Shown piece after piece: positions 1 through 6,558 of a DNA stretch of 10,513 nucleotides. The notes under the pieces were generated by a model that was given only the letters and a program-made list of their open reading frames with translations, ran no database searches and was not told where the DNA came from. Position 1 is the first letter of the stretch. Each line of letters opens with the position of its first letter. The position numbers were made by a program, and so were the translations under genes. The DNA comes from an uncultured Clostridium sp. (lineage in GTDB: Bacteria; Bacillota; Clostridia; Lachnospirales; Lachnospiraceae): assembly GCA_958442925.1 (NCBI GenBank), contig CAUCIO010000071.1, positions 1 to 10,513 of the forward strand. Direction: 5' to 3'.

Positions 1-772
1 AATGTCGATCAGCTCCATATTGGCCTCCCAGTAGGAACCCAGAGTTCCAACATCCTTCCAGTATCCATTATACTCGTAGGCGAATACTCTCTTTCCGCCG
101 GAGAAGCAGTAAGGGATGACGTGTTTTCCAAAGTCACAGCCCGGTTCCTCAGAGAGCTTAATTAAAGCGTCTCTCAGTACAGGCCAGCTGAATATGTAAA
201 TACCCATAGACGCCAGGTTACTTCTTGGATTTGCAGGTTTTTCTTCAAATTCTGTTTTGCTCATCCGTGATCAGGATTCCGAAACGGCTTGCTTCTTCAA
301 TCGGCACAGGCATAGCTGCGATTGTAATATCTGCATTGTTTGCCTTGTGGTATTCCAGCATTACCTCATAGTCCATCTTATAAATATGATCGCCGGAAAG
401 AATCAGGACATAGTCCGGGTTATAATTTTCCATGTACTCCAGGTTCTGGTAAATGGCATTGGCCGTACCTGTATACCAGTCGCTTCCTTTGCTTCTTTCA
501 TATGGCGGAAGAACGGTAACGCCTCCCACATTGCGATCAAGATCCCACGGAATTCCAATTCCGATATGCGCGTTTAAACGCAGCGGCTGATACTGGGTCA
601 GAACTCCTACTGTATCTACGCCGGAATTAATGCAGTTGCTCAGAGGAAAGTCAATAATTCTGTACTTTCCGCCAAAAGAAACTGCCGGCTTCGCCACTTT
701 CTGTGTCAGCACGCCGAGACGGCTGCCTTGTCCTCCTGCTAAAAGCATAGCTATCATTTCTTTTTTGATCAC
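1..772 (-). pseudogene. glgC: Glucose-1-phosphate adenylyltransferase (ADP-glucose pyrophosphorylase), frameshifted and cut by the window edge
   Basis: GlgC makes ADP-glucose from ATP and glucose-1-phosphate, the first committed step of bacterial glycogen synthesis in the cytoplasm. The N-terminal frame (772 down to 245, 175 residues) shows the nucleotide-binding motif LLAGGQGSRL near residues 10-19, then KPAVSFGGKYRIIDF, GTANAIYQN, LSGDHIYKMDY and EEASRFGI. It stops at TGA (245-247) after DEQNRI. From 252 to 1 the +1 frame continues the same protein for 84 open codons: EFEEKPANPRSNLASMGIYI, then DFGKHVIPY and GYWKDVGTLGSYWEANM, running off the window. In E. coli and B. subtilis GlgC, as I recall them, 11 residues separate the FG(I/V) motif from the Phe of the F-x-EKP motif; restoring 8 nt here gives exactly 11. 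I chose GTG at 772, preceded by AAGGGGTGAT; ATG at 757 is the alternative. As read, the product would lack the C-terminal beta-helix and part of the catalytic domain. Family identity is certain; inactivity is inferred. Confidence 0.9.
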
Positions 773-824
773 GATATCACCCCTTGATGTATATTTGCTT
801 GTGTGCTTTAATGTTGTAACGCTT

Positions 825-833
825 ATTATACCA
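825..833 (-). promoter_or_regulatory. Extended -10 promoter for glgC
   Basis: Read on the minus strand the sequence is TGGTATAAT: a perfect TATAAT (825-830) with the TG of an extended -10 one base upstream. No good -35 hexamer lies 16-18 bp further up, which suits an extended -10 promoter. The expected start is near 817, giving a leader of about 45 nt before the GTG at 772. An 18-bp palindrome covers the place where a -35 would sit. Confidence 0.6.
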
Positions 834-851
834 TACTTTTTATAAAAAGTA
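834..851. promoter_or_regulatory. 18-bp perfect palindrome, candidate operator upstream of glgC
   Basis: TACTTTTTATAAAAAGTA equals its own reverse complement. It begins 3 bp upstream of the glgC -10 hexamer and covers the -35 region, a usual place for a repressor or activator dimer. It is AT-rich, so chance is possible. No known regulator box was recognised. Confidence 0.4.
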
Positions 852-999
852 CACAAATTACCGAATGATTTTATCTATTTTTTGTACATTTTCCGACATT
901 TTATGTGTCCTGTCGCCAGAAAACACCAAATTCAGCTGTTTCCTGTACTTTTCAGCCTTCGCGCCTTTTCCCTGATGCGTAAAAATACTGCTCTTCCCC

Positions 1000-1028
1000 T
1001 TGAATATACAGGAAAAATACAGTATAAT
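1000..1028 (+). promoter_or_regulatory. Sigma-A type promoter for asnS
   Basis: TTGAAT (1000-1005) and a perfect TATAAT (1023-1028) are separated by exactly 17 bp. This is a near-consensus housekeeping promoter pointing toward asnS. Transcription should begin near 1035, leaving an unusually long leader of about 115 nt. Confidence 0.75.
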
Positions 1029-1042
1029 GGCAACATCGGAAA

Positions 1043-1066
1043 TTTGTTTGAAAATAGTCAAACAAA
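1043..1066 (+). promoter_or_regulatory. Leader hairpin 1 of asnS, with a second copy of its 3' arm beside the RBS
   Basis: TTTGTTTGA (1043-1051) pairs perfectly with TCAAACAAA (1058-1066) around a 6-nt loop. The same nonamer TCAAACAAA recurs at 1130-1138, directly before the AAGGAG ribosome binding site. The 5' arm could therefore pair with either copy, so two alternative folds are possible. No ligand or known riboswitch class was recognised. Confidence 0.5.
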
Positions 1067-1093
1067 GTAACTGTTTTATTTTGAAACCATTTG

Positions 1094-1126
1094 ACGGCTC
1101 GGGCCTCTCATCTGCGCCCGGGCCGT
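1094..1126 (+). promoter_or_regulatory. GC-rich leader hairpin 2 before asnS, possible attenuator
   Basis: ACGGCTCGGGC (1094-1104) pairs with GCCCGGGCCGT (1116-1126): 11 pairs including one G-U, with an 11-nt loop. It ends 13 nt before the AAGGAG site. Only three U residues follow the stem, then AUCAAACAAAAA, so as an intrinsic terminator it would be weak. TTTGA (1090-1094) and TCAAA (1130-1134) could extend the stem across a bulge. Confidence 0.55.
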
Positions 1127-1151
1127 TTATCAAACAAAAAGGAGCACGATT

Positions 1152-2543
1152 ATGGATTTAATTACCGTAAGAGAGATTTACAGGGACAGAGACAAATTCC
1201 TTGGAAAGGAAATCCAGATTGGCGGATGGGTGAGAAGTATCCGCGATTCCAAGACCTTCGGATTTATCGTAGTAAGCGACGGAAGCTATTTTGATACGCT
1301 TCAGGTTGTTTACCATGACAATATGGAAAACTTTAATGAGATCAGCAAGCTGAACGTAGGCGCTGCCATCCTGGTAAAGGGTACCCTGGTAGCTACCCCC
1401 GAGGCAAAGCAGCCATTTGAAATCCAGGCTTCTGAGGTAACCGTTGAAGGAATGTCTTCTCCTGACTATCCTCTTCAGAAGAAGCGCCACAGCCTCGAGT
1501 ATCTGAGAACCATTTCCCATCTGCGTCCCAGAACCAACACCTTCCAGGCTGTATTCCGTGTACGCTCTCTGATTGCCTATGCGATCCATCAGTATTTCCA
1601 GGAGAAAGACTTCGTTTATGTCCATACTCCTCTGATCACAGGCAGTGACTGCGAGGGCGCCGGAGAGATGTTCCAGGTGACCACTATGGATTTAAACAAT
1701 GTACCGAAAACAGAAGAGGGCAAGGTGGATTTCTCCCAGGATTTCTTTGGAAAACCTACTAACCTGACTGTAAGCGGACAGTTAAACGGAGAGACCTATG
1801 CTATGGCTTTCCGCAACATTTACACCTTCGGACCGACCTTCCGCGCTGAGAACTCCAACACTACACGCCACGCGGCTGAGTTCTGGATGATTGAGCCGGA
1901 GATGGCTTTCGCTGACTTAAATGACAACATGGCTCTGGCTGAGAGTATGTTAAAATATGTGATTCGCTACGTGCTGGAGCACGCACCGGAGGAGATGAAC
2001 TTCTTCAACCAGTTCATTGACAAGGGACTGTTAGATCGTCTGAATCACGTATTAAACTCTGAATTCGGCCATGTAACCTACACAGAGGCAGTTAAGCTCT
2101 TAGAGGAGCACAACGACGAGTTCGACTACAAAGTGTTCTGGGGCTGCGATCTGCAGACAGAGCACGAGCGCTATCTGACTGAGAAGATCTTCAAGCGTCC
2201 TGTTTTCGTTACCGACTATCCGAAGGAGATCAAGGCCTTCTACATGAAGATGAACGAGGATGGCAAGACAGTGGCTGCCATGGACTGCCTGGTTCCTGGA
2301 ATCGGCGAGATCATCGGCGGAAGCCAGAGAGAGGATAACTACGATAAGCTGGTTGCCCGTATGGATGAGCTGGGACTTGAAAAAGAGGACTATGGCTTCT
2401 ACCTGGATCTGAGAAAGTACGGTTCTGTGCGCCACTCCGGTTTTGGCCTGGGATTTGAGCGCTGTGTTATGTACCTGACAGGCATGGGCAATATCCGCGA
2501 CGTGATTCCGTTCCCAAGAACTGTAAATAACTGCGAATTATAA
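1152..2543 (+). CDS. asnS: Asparagine--tRNA ligase (AsnRS)
   Basis: AsnRS charges tRNA-Asn with asparagine using ATP; it is a cytoplasmic class IIb synthetase. The protein is 463 residues, matching the family's usual ~460-466. An N-terminal OB-fold anticodon-binding domain (about residues 18-100, starting KEIQIGGWVRSIRDS) is followed by the catalytic domain. The AsnRS pattern SDCEGAGEMF lies at about 165-174, class II motif 2 at about 230-250 (FRAENSNTTRHAAEFWMIEP) and motif 3 at 430-437 (FGLGFER, arginine at 437). The ending IPFPRTVNNCEL is typical. ATG at 1152 is supported by AAAAAGGAGCACGATT just upstream and by the expected N-terminus. A strong promoter and a structured leader precede it, and a terminator follows. 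The distinction from the related AspRS rests on overall similarity to AsnRS and lack of the bacterial AspRS insertion. Confidence 0.97.
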   Translation: MDLITVREIYRDRDKFLGKEIQIGGWVRSIRDSKTFGFIVVSDGSYFDTLQVVYHDNMENFNEISKLNVGAAILVKGTLVATPEAKQPFEIQASEVTVEGMSSPDYPLQKKRHSLEYLRTISHLRPRTNTFQAVFRVRSLIAYAIHQYFQEKDFVYVHTPLITGSDCEGAGEMFQVTTMDLNNVPKTEEGKVDFSQDFFGKPTNLTVSGQLNGETYAMAFRNIYTFGPTFRAENSNTTRHAAEFWMIEPEMAFADLNDNMALAESMLKYVIRYVLEHAPEEMNFFNQFIDKGLLDRLNHVLNSEFGHVTYTEAVKLLEEHNDEFDYKVFWGCDLQTEHERYLTEKIFKRPVFVTDYPKEIKAFYMKMNEDGKTVAAMDCLVPGIGEIIGGSQREDNYDKLVARMDELGLEKEDYGFYLDLRKYGSVRHSGFGLGFERCVMYLTGMGNIRDVIPFPRTVNNCEL

Positions 2544-2555
2544 TCAGAATAATTC

Positions 2556-2583
2556 TGTTTGTTAAGTTGACATAATACAAACA
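2556..2583 (+). other. Small stem-loop in the asnS trailer
   Basis: TGTTTGT (2556-2562) pairs with ACAAACA (2577-2583) around a 14-nt AT-rich loop. The arms resemble the TTTGTTTGA/TCAAACAAA hairpin of the asnS leader. It lies between the stop codon and the terminator. It may only stabilise the 3' end or be chance. Confidence 0.3.
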
Positions 2584-2588
2584 CGATG

Positions 2589-2640
2589 AGGGCATCTCAA
2601 AGACGGCGGCACGCCTTCCCTGAGGCGCCCTTTTCTTCTG
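2589..2640 (+). terminator. Intrinsic terminator of asnS
   Basis: A bulged hairpin is formed by AGGGC (2589-2593) with GCCCT (2627-2631), CTCA with TGAG, and an inner GGCG-GCA-CGCC stem. The closing arm runs straight into TTTTCTTCTG. It lies 46 bp after the asnS stop and separates asnS from the downstream nuclease operon. Confidence 0.7.
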
Positions 2641-2643
2641 AGC

Positions 2644-2695
2644 GGGAGAATCCTGTTTGATTCCCCCACCAGGAACTGCTTTAGAAAGGGGGAAT
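2644..2695 (+). promoter_or_regulatory. Mutually exclusive hairpins over the ribosome binding site of the sbcD-like gene
   Basis: GATTCCCCC (2659-2667) can pair upstream with GGGAGAATC (2644-2652), giving 8 pairs, one A-C mismatch and a 6-nt loop. Alternatively ATTCCCCC (2660-2667) can pair perfectly with GGGGGAAT (2688-2695), which contains the Shine-Dalgarno of the TTG-started gene. One fold hides the ribosome binding site and the other frees it. The complementarity is seen directly; regulation is inferred. Confidence 0.45.
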
Positions 2696-2701
2696 AATGC
2701 C

Positions 2702-3772
2702 TTGAAATTTATTCATACCGGAGATATCCACTGGGGCATGGCTCCTGACAGCGATAAACCATGGAGCAGAGAGCGGGCCAGAGATATCCGTGAAACCTTT
2801 GCCGCCATTATCGGAAAGGCCGGGGAGCTTTCTGTAGATTTTCTGTTTATCGCCGGAGATCTGTTCCACCGGCAGCCGCTTTTAAAAGATTTAAAGGAGG
2901 TCAACTACCTGTTTTCCACGATTCCCGATGTCCAGGTAGTAATGATAGCCGGAAATCATGATCGGGTTCGGAAAAGCTCTGCTGTTCTGAGCTTTAACTG
3001 GGCGCCCAATGTCACCTTTCTGTCAGACGAGGAATTTTCCTCTGCCTATTTTGAAGATCTGCACACAGAGGTAACAGGCTTTTCCTACTGGACTTCTGAA
3101 ATTACTGAAGCCCGGTTAAACGATATCTCAGCCCCTGACGACGGGCTCATCCACATCCTTTTAGGCCACGGAGGCGACGCGAAACACGTGCCTATCGATA
3201 AGGAAGGGCTTCTTAAATCAGGTTTTTCCTACGCCGCTCTGGGGCATATCCACAAGCCTGAGATCTCTCAGAGCCTGAGAATGGCCTGGTGCGGCTCTCC
3301 GGAGCCCCTGGACAAGACGGAGACGGGACGCCACGGCATTATCTATGGGGAAATCAGTGAGACCAGCCTTCGGATTACCAACCTGGAGTTTATTCCCATG
3401 GCGAAGCTTCAGTACATTCCGCTCATGGTCAATGTGACGCCCAACACCACCAACACAGAGCTGTTTCTGCGAATGTCCCAGGAAATCGAAAAACGCGGGT
3501 CTGAAAATATTTTCCGTTTTCGCTTAAAAGGCATGAGGGATCCTGATATTTCCTTTGATTTAGAATCTTTGATGATGCGGTACAGAATTGCTGATATCTT
3601 AGATGAATCAGAGCCTCAGTACGATTTCAGCGCCCTGTTTGAGGAACACCCCAGCGATATGATCGGTTTCTATATCAGGGCGCTTCAGAAGCCGGATATG
3701 AGTCCTGTGGAAAAAAAGGCTCTCTATTATGGCATCCACGCCCTGCTGCTCACTACGGATGAAAGGAGTTAA
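2702..3772 (+). CDS. SbcD/Mre11/YhaO-like metallophosphoesterase (DNA repair exonuclease subunit)
   Basis: Proteins of this family are two-metal (usually manganese) nucleases that act on DNA ends with a Rad50/SbcC-type ATPase. With TTG at 2702 the product is 356 residues and begins LKFIHTGDIHWG, the standard family N-terminus. Calcineurin-fold motifs appear in order: GDIHWG (D8, H10), GDLFH (D53), GNHD (N85, H86), LGHGG (H156) and LGHIHKP (H182, H184). The CGSPEPLD stretch near 197-204 also fits YhaO-type proteins. The C-terminal ~130 residues are the cap and partner-binding region and are not diagnostic. TTG is preferred because GGGGG sits 9 nt upstream; an in-frame ATG at 2657 lies inside the leader hairpins and has no ribosome site. 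The stop is followed after 3 bp by the ATPase gene, so the two are surely co-transcribed. No clear promoter was found between the asnS terminator and this start. The family is sure; the exact substrate is not. Confidence 0.9.
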   Translation: MKFIHTGDIHWGMAPDSDKPWSRERARDIRETFAAIIGKAGELSVDFLFIAGDLFHRQPLLKDLKEVNYLFSTIPDVQVVMIAGNHDRVRKSSAVLSFNWAPNVTFLSDEEFSSAYFEDLHTEVTGFSYWTSEITEARLNDISAPDDGLIHILLGHGGDAKHVPIDKEGLLKSGFSYAALGHIHKPEISQSLRMAWCGSPEPLDKTETGRHGIIYGEISETSLRITNLEFIPMAKLQYIPLMVNVTPNTTNTELFLRMSQEIEKRGSENIFRFRLKGMRDPDISFDLESLMMRYRIADILDESEPQYDFSALFEEHPSDMIGFYIRALQKPDMSPVEKKALYYGIHALLLTTDERS

Positions 3773-3775
3773 ACC

Positions 3776-5650
3776 ATGCGTTTTCTGGATCTTTATATTA
3801 AAGGCTTTGGAAAATTCCACGACACTTTTGTCTCCTTTGAAGACGGGCTGAATCTGGTTTACGGAAAAAACGAAGCCGGGAAGTCCACCATTCACACCTT
3901 TATCCGCGGTATGCTGTTCGGCATTGAGCGGCAGAGGGGGCGGGCGGCAAAAAACGATCTTTACAGCAAATATGAGCCCTGGGAAAACAGCTCCACCTAT
4001 GAGGGACAGCTGCGTCTGGAATCCGGCGGCACTATTTACCGGTTCGAGCGGAGTTTCCAGAAAAATAAGAAGGAGTTTATCATTGTCAATGAAACTACAG
4101 GCCGGGAAGCAGAGCCTACCAAGGCTCTGTTAGATGAGATCCTCTGCGGACTCAGCGAAACTGCCTACAACAATACCATCAGCATCGGACAGCTGAAAAG
4201 CGCCACTGAGGGCGGCATGATCTCTGAGCTGAAAAACTACATTGCCAATATGAACACCTCTGGAAATATGGCTTTAAACATTACAAAGGCCACTGCCTAT
4301 CTGAAAAACCAGAAGCGGCAGTTTGAAAACCAGCTGACTCCGGAGGCAGCCAAAACCTACACCTCTCTTCTGGGAGAAATTAAAAATTTAGAGCGGGAAA
4401 TTTCCTCTCCTGAATATGAAAATCAGCTGCGCTCCTATGCAAAAGAACGGACGGATTTAAAATCTGCCATCGAAAAGAAGCAGGAGGAGAGGGAGGAACT
4501 GCTTTGCCGGATCGAAAAGGGCCGTCAGGCACTGGCAGAGTTCGAATTTACAGACTCCCAGTCTGTTTCTGCTTACTTAAATCACGCGGAGGATATTTAC
4601 CGCCAGTACCTGGAAGCAGGACAGGCCGCCTCAAAGAAATCACGCCGGGGACTTTCTGTATTTTTCGGCCTTCTGGGACTTCTGCTGCTTCTGGGAGCCG
4701 GCTACTTCTTCTGCTGGGGACTGATGCCAGGCAATTCCTTCCTGCCCTGGATGCCGGAAACCATTGATCCTCTTCTCTCCGGCGCTGCAGCTGCCGGAGC
4801 GTCGGCTGTATGCTTCTTTGCAGGGGCCCTGTTCCGCTTAAAGCTGCGCCAGGAGAAAAAAACTGCCGCTCTGTGCGCTTCTAATCTGTCCGAGATTTTC
4901 AGACGCCACCTGGGAGACGGCACTATCTCTGAGAAGGCCATGGATGCCCTCAGAAGCAGAATGGACGACTTTATAGACCTCTGCTCCATGATTGTCCGCT
5001 CCGAGGAAACTGTACGGCGGCAGATGGACGATGTAGAACAGCTGCAGGGGCGTCAGAATCAATGCTCTGAAATCATCGAACAGCAGCAGCGGGTTCAGTG
5101 GGAGCTGGAAAAGAAGCTGGAACATCTGGCAGAGCTTAAGGATCAGGCCTCCGCCCTGCGCCAGATTATCGCAGAAAATGACAGGATACGGGAGGAAATC
5201 GCAGCCATTGAGCTGGCTCAGGAAACCATGAAGGAGCTTTCCATGTCCATCCGTGATTCTTTCGGCCTCTACCTGAACAAAACAGCCTCTGAGCTGATAA
5301 GCGGCATTACCGGCGGTCTCTACACCAGCATGAGCATTGACGAAAATCTGGGAGCATTCTTAAACACCAGAAGAAAACTGATTCCTCTGGAGCAGGTCAG
5401 CAGCGGCACGGCAGATCAGATTTACCTGGCTCTCCGCCTGGCGGCGGCACGGTTTATTCAAAACGGAACCGATTCCATGCCTCTGATCTTCGATGACAGC
5501 TTCGTACTCTATGACGACGACCGGCTGCGGCAGGCCCTGCGCTGGCTGTCCGAGGCATACAAAGGGCAGATTATTATCTTCACCTGCCACAGAAGGGAGC
5601 TGGATATCCTGAAAGAGGAAGAAATTAAGCACCATGTGGTGAAAATTTAG
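3776..5650 (+). CDS. SbcC/Rad50/YhaN-like ABC ATPase with a transmembrane hairpin in its coiled coil
   Basis: This is the likely ATPase partner of the preceding nuclease: ATP-driven head closure would control access to DNA ends. The 624-residue protein has a split ABC head. Walker A is GKNEAGKST at 30-38, the Q-loop is at about Q139 (ISIGQ), the signature VSSGTADQ is at 541-548, Walker B is PLIFDDS at 569-575 and the H-loop is H605 (FTCHRRE). Heptad-rich coiled-coil arms span roughly 176-288 and 356-490. Between them are two hydrophobic helices (about 293-315 and 334-354) flanked by KKSRR and RLKLRQEKK. Both charged flanks would be cytoplasmic with a short outer loop. No CxxC zinc hook is present. 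It is shorter than B. subtilis YhaN, which I recall as roughly 960 residues. ATG at 3776 follows GAAAGGAG. Its 3' end overlaps the convergent dehydrogenase frame by 26 bp. Calling it sbcC outright would overstate the case. Confidence 0.88.
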   Translation: MRFLDLYIKGFGKFHDTFVSFEDGLNLVYGKNEAGKSTIHTFIRGMLFGIERQRGRAAKNDLYSKYEPWENSSTYEGQLRLESGGTIYRFERSFQKNKKEFIIVNETTGREAEPTKALLDEILCGLSETAYNNTISIGQLKSATEGGMISELKNYIANMNTSGNMALNITKATAYLKNQKRQFENQLTPEAAKTYTSLLGEIKNLEREISSPEYENQLRSYAKERTDLKSAIEKKQEEREELLCRIEKGRQALAEFEFTDSQSVSAYLNHAEDIYRQYLEAGQAASKKSRRGLSVFFGLLGLLLLLGAGYFFCWGLMPGNSFLPWMPETIDPLLSGAAAAGASAVCFFAGALFRLKLRQEKKTAALCASNLSEIFRRHLGDGTISEKAMDALRSRMDDFIDLCSMIVRSEETVRRQMDDVEQLQGRQNQCSEIIEQQQRVQWELEKKLEHLAELKDQASALRQIIAENDRIREEIAAIELAQETMKELSMSIRDSFGLYLNKTASELISGITGGLYTSMSIDENLGAFLNTRRKLIPLEQVSSGTADQIYLALRLAAARFIQNGTDSMPLIFDDSFVLYDDDRLRQALRWLSEAYKGQIIIFTCHRRELDILKEEEIKHHVVKI

Positions 5651-6449
5651 GGGACAGCAGGGCCACCACTGCATTGGGGCGGGCTGCCTCCCAGGCCAGG
5701 GTAAAGGAATCTTTTGTTCCCGCCGCTTCTATTACAGAGTCGGCTCCTCTTCCCTCTGTCAGGCGTTTTACGGCCTCAGCAGCCTCTTTTCCCGTCACAG
5801 TCAGATATTCGTCTGCCAGATGGTTTTCCCTGGCTGTTTTCAGCCGTTCTTCATTGGGGTCAATGAGAATTACCTGTCCGGCTCCCAGATAGGCCGCTGA
5901 CTGAGCCGCACACATGCCTACCGGACCTGCTCCGATGACAGCGACCGTATCCCCCGGCTTTATCTCGCACAGCCTGGCTCCCCAATAGCCGCTGGATAAA
6001 ATATCTCCTGTAAAGAGAGCCTGCTCCTCTGTCAGTCCCTCTGGAATCCTGTAAAGGCTGGTATCTGCCAGGGGAACCCGCACATACTCCGCCTGACAGC
6101 CGTCTATGGTACAGCCTAACATCCATCCGCCCTGTTCACAGTTGTTGACAAAGCCTCTGCGGCAGTACCAGCACTCTCCACAGATGGTCTCACAGTTTGC
6201 AGCAACCCTGTCCCCCGGCTTCAGGATTTTAACCTGGGATCCTGTCTCTACAATCTCTCCTGCAAATTCATGGCCCAGGATCACCCCTTCTCTGGCTCTG
6301 GGAACAGCCCCGTTTCGGATGTGCAGATCGCTGGTACAGATGGTAGAGCGCGTCACCCGGACAATGGCATCGGTCGGCTCCTCGATCACAGGAACCGGCC
6401 GTTTCTCCAGTCCCAGCTTTCCGATTTTCTGAAATACTAATGCATTCAT
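5625..6449 (-). CDS. Zinc-dependent medium-chain alcohol dehydrogenase, 3'-truncated (probable gene remnant)
   Basis: This is an NAD(H)-linked, zinc-dependent dehydrogenase of the threonine/sorbitol/butanediol dehydrogenase type; its substrate cannot be read from sequence. Numbered from ATG 6449 (MNALVF), catalytic zinc ligands are C38, H60 and E61, with D150 in GDILSSG. The structural zinc lobe is C90, C93, C96 and C104. The Rossmann motif GAGPVG is at 173-178, with D197 suggesting NAD preference. Homology runs through ARPNAVVALL (about 256-265). Nine unrelated residues (SPKFSPHGA) and a TAA follow, all read antisense to the end of the ATPase gene. The open frame is 274 residues against the usual ~345, so the last ~70-75 residues, including the end of the cofactor domain and the returning C-terminal helices, are missing. 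An upstream ATG at 6464 is also possible; 6449 matches the family N-terminus and has AGGAG before it. The product is probably unstable or inactive. Confidence 0.85.
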   Translation of the reverse strand: MNALVFQKIGKLGLEKRPVPVIEEPTDAIVRVTRSTICTSDLHIRNGAVPRAREGVILGHEFAGEIVETGSQVKILKPGDRVAANCETICGECWYCRRGFVNNCEQGGWMLGCTIDGCQAEYVRVPLADTSLYRIPEGLTEEQALFTGDILSSGYWGARLCEIKPGDTVAVIGAGPVGMCAAQSAAYLGAGQVILIDPNEERLKTARENHLADEYLTVTGKEAAEAVKRLTEGRGADSVIEAAGTKDSFTLAWEAARPNAVVALLSPKFSPHGA

Positions 6450-6512
6450 TGTCTTCTCCTGCATTTCCTTCTCCCCTTTTTAATCAATCTTCTGTAAAAC
6501 TATCTTTATTGT

Positions 6513-6542
6513 AGTATAGAGGCTCTGCAAAGTCCATGAAAA
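6513..6542 (-). promoter_or_regulatory. Possible promoter for the dehydrogenase gene
   Basis: On the minus strand TTTTCA (6537-6542) and TATACT (6513-6518) are 18 bp apart: 4/6 and 5/6 matches to consensus. They lie in the 109-bp gap between the AEC transporter stop and the dehydrogenase start. The assignment is tentative, because the gene could also be read through from upstream. Confidence 0.3.
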
Positions 6543-6558
6543 TATAAAAAGATACCGT

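Larger units (their letters stand above)
773..1151. other. Divergent intergenic region between glgC and asnS
   Basis: This 379-bp non-coding stretch separates two divergent genes. The left third holds the glgC promoter and palindrome. From about 855 to 995 nothing convincing was found: short open frames on both strands lack codon character and recognisable products. The right part holds the asnS promoter and a leader of about 115 nt with two hairpins. No T-box motif (the conserved UGGNACCGCG-type sequence) was found, although T-box control is common for aminoacyl-tRNA synthetase genes in this phylum. Confidence 0.7.

Noticed and set aside
858..1133. 91-codon open frame on the minus strand in the glgC-asnS gap
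   Set aside because: No plausible ribosome binding site, no recognisable family, and it covers the asnS promoter and both leader hairpins.
1035..1151. T-box riboswitch upstream of asnS
   Set aside because: The leader is short and lacks the conserved T-box sequence and Stem I features; only the hairpins described could be supported.
2567..2572. Perfect TTGACA -35 hexamer after asnS
   Set aside because: No acceptable -10 lies 15-19 bp downstream, where the asnS terminator stem begins. It also falls inside a small hairpin loop.
2697..2699. ATG near the GGGGG site as the sbcD-like start
   Set aside because: It is out of frame with the nuclease.
2657..2701. ATG at 2657 as the start of the sbcD-like gene
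   Set aside because: It adds 15 residues with no family similarity, has no ribosome binding site and lies within the leader hairpins; TTG at 2702 fits better.
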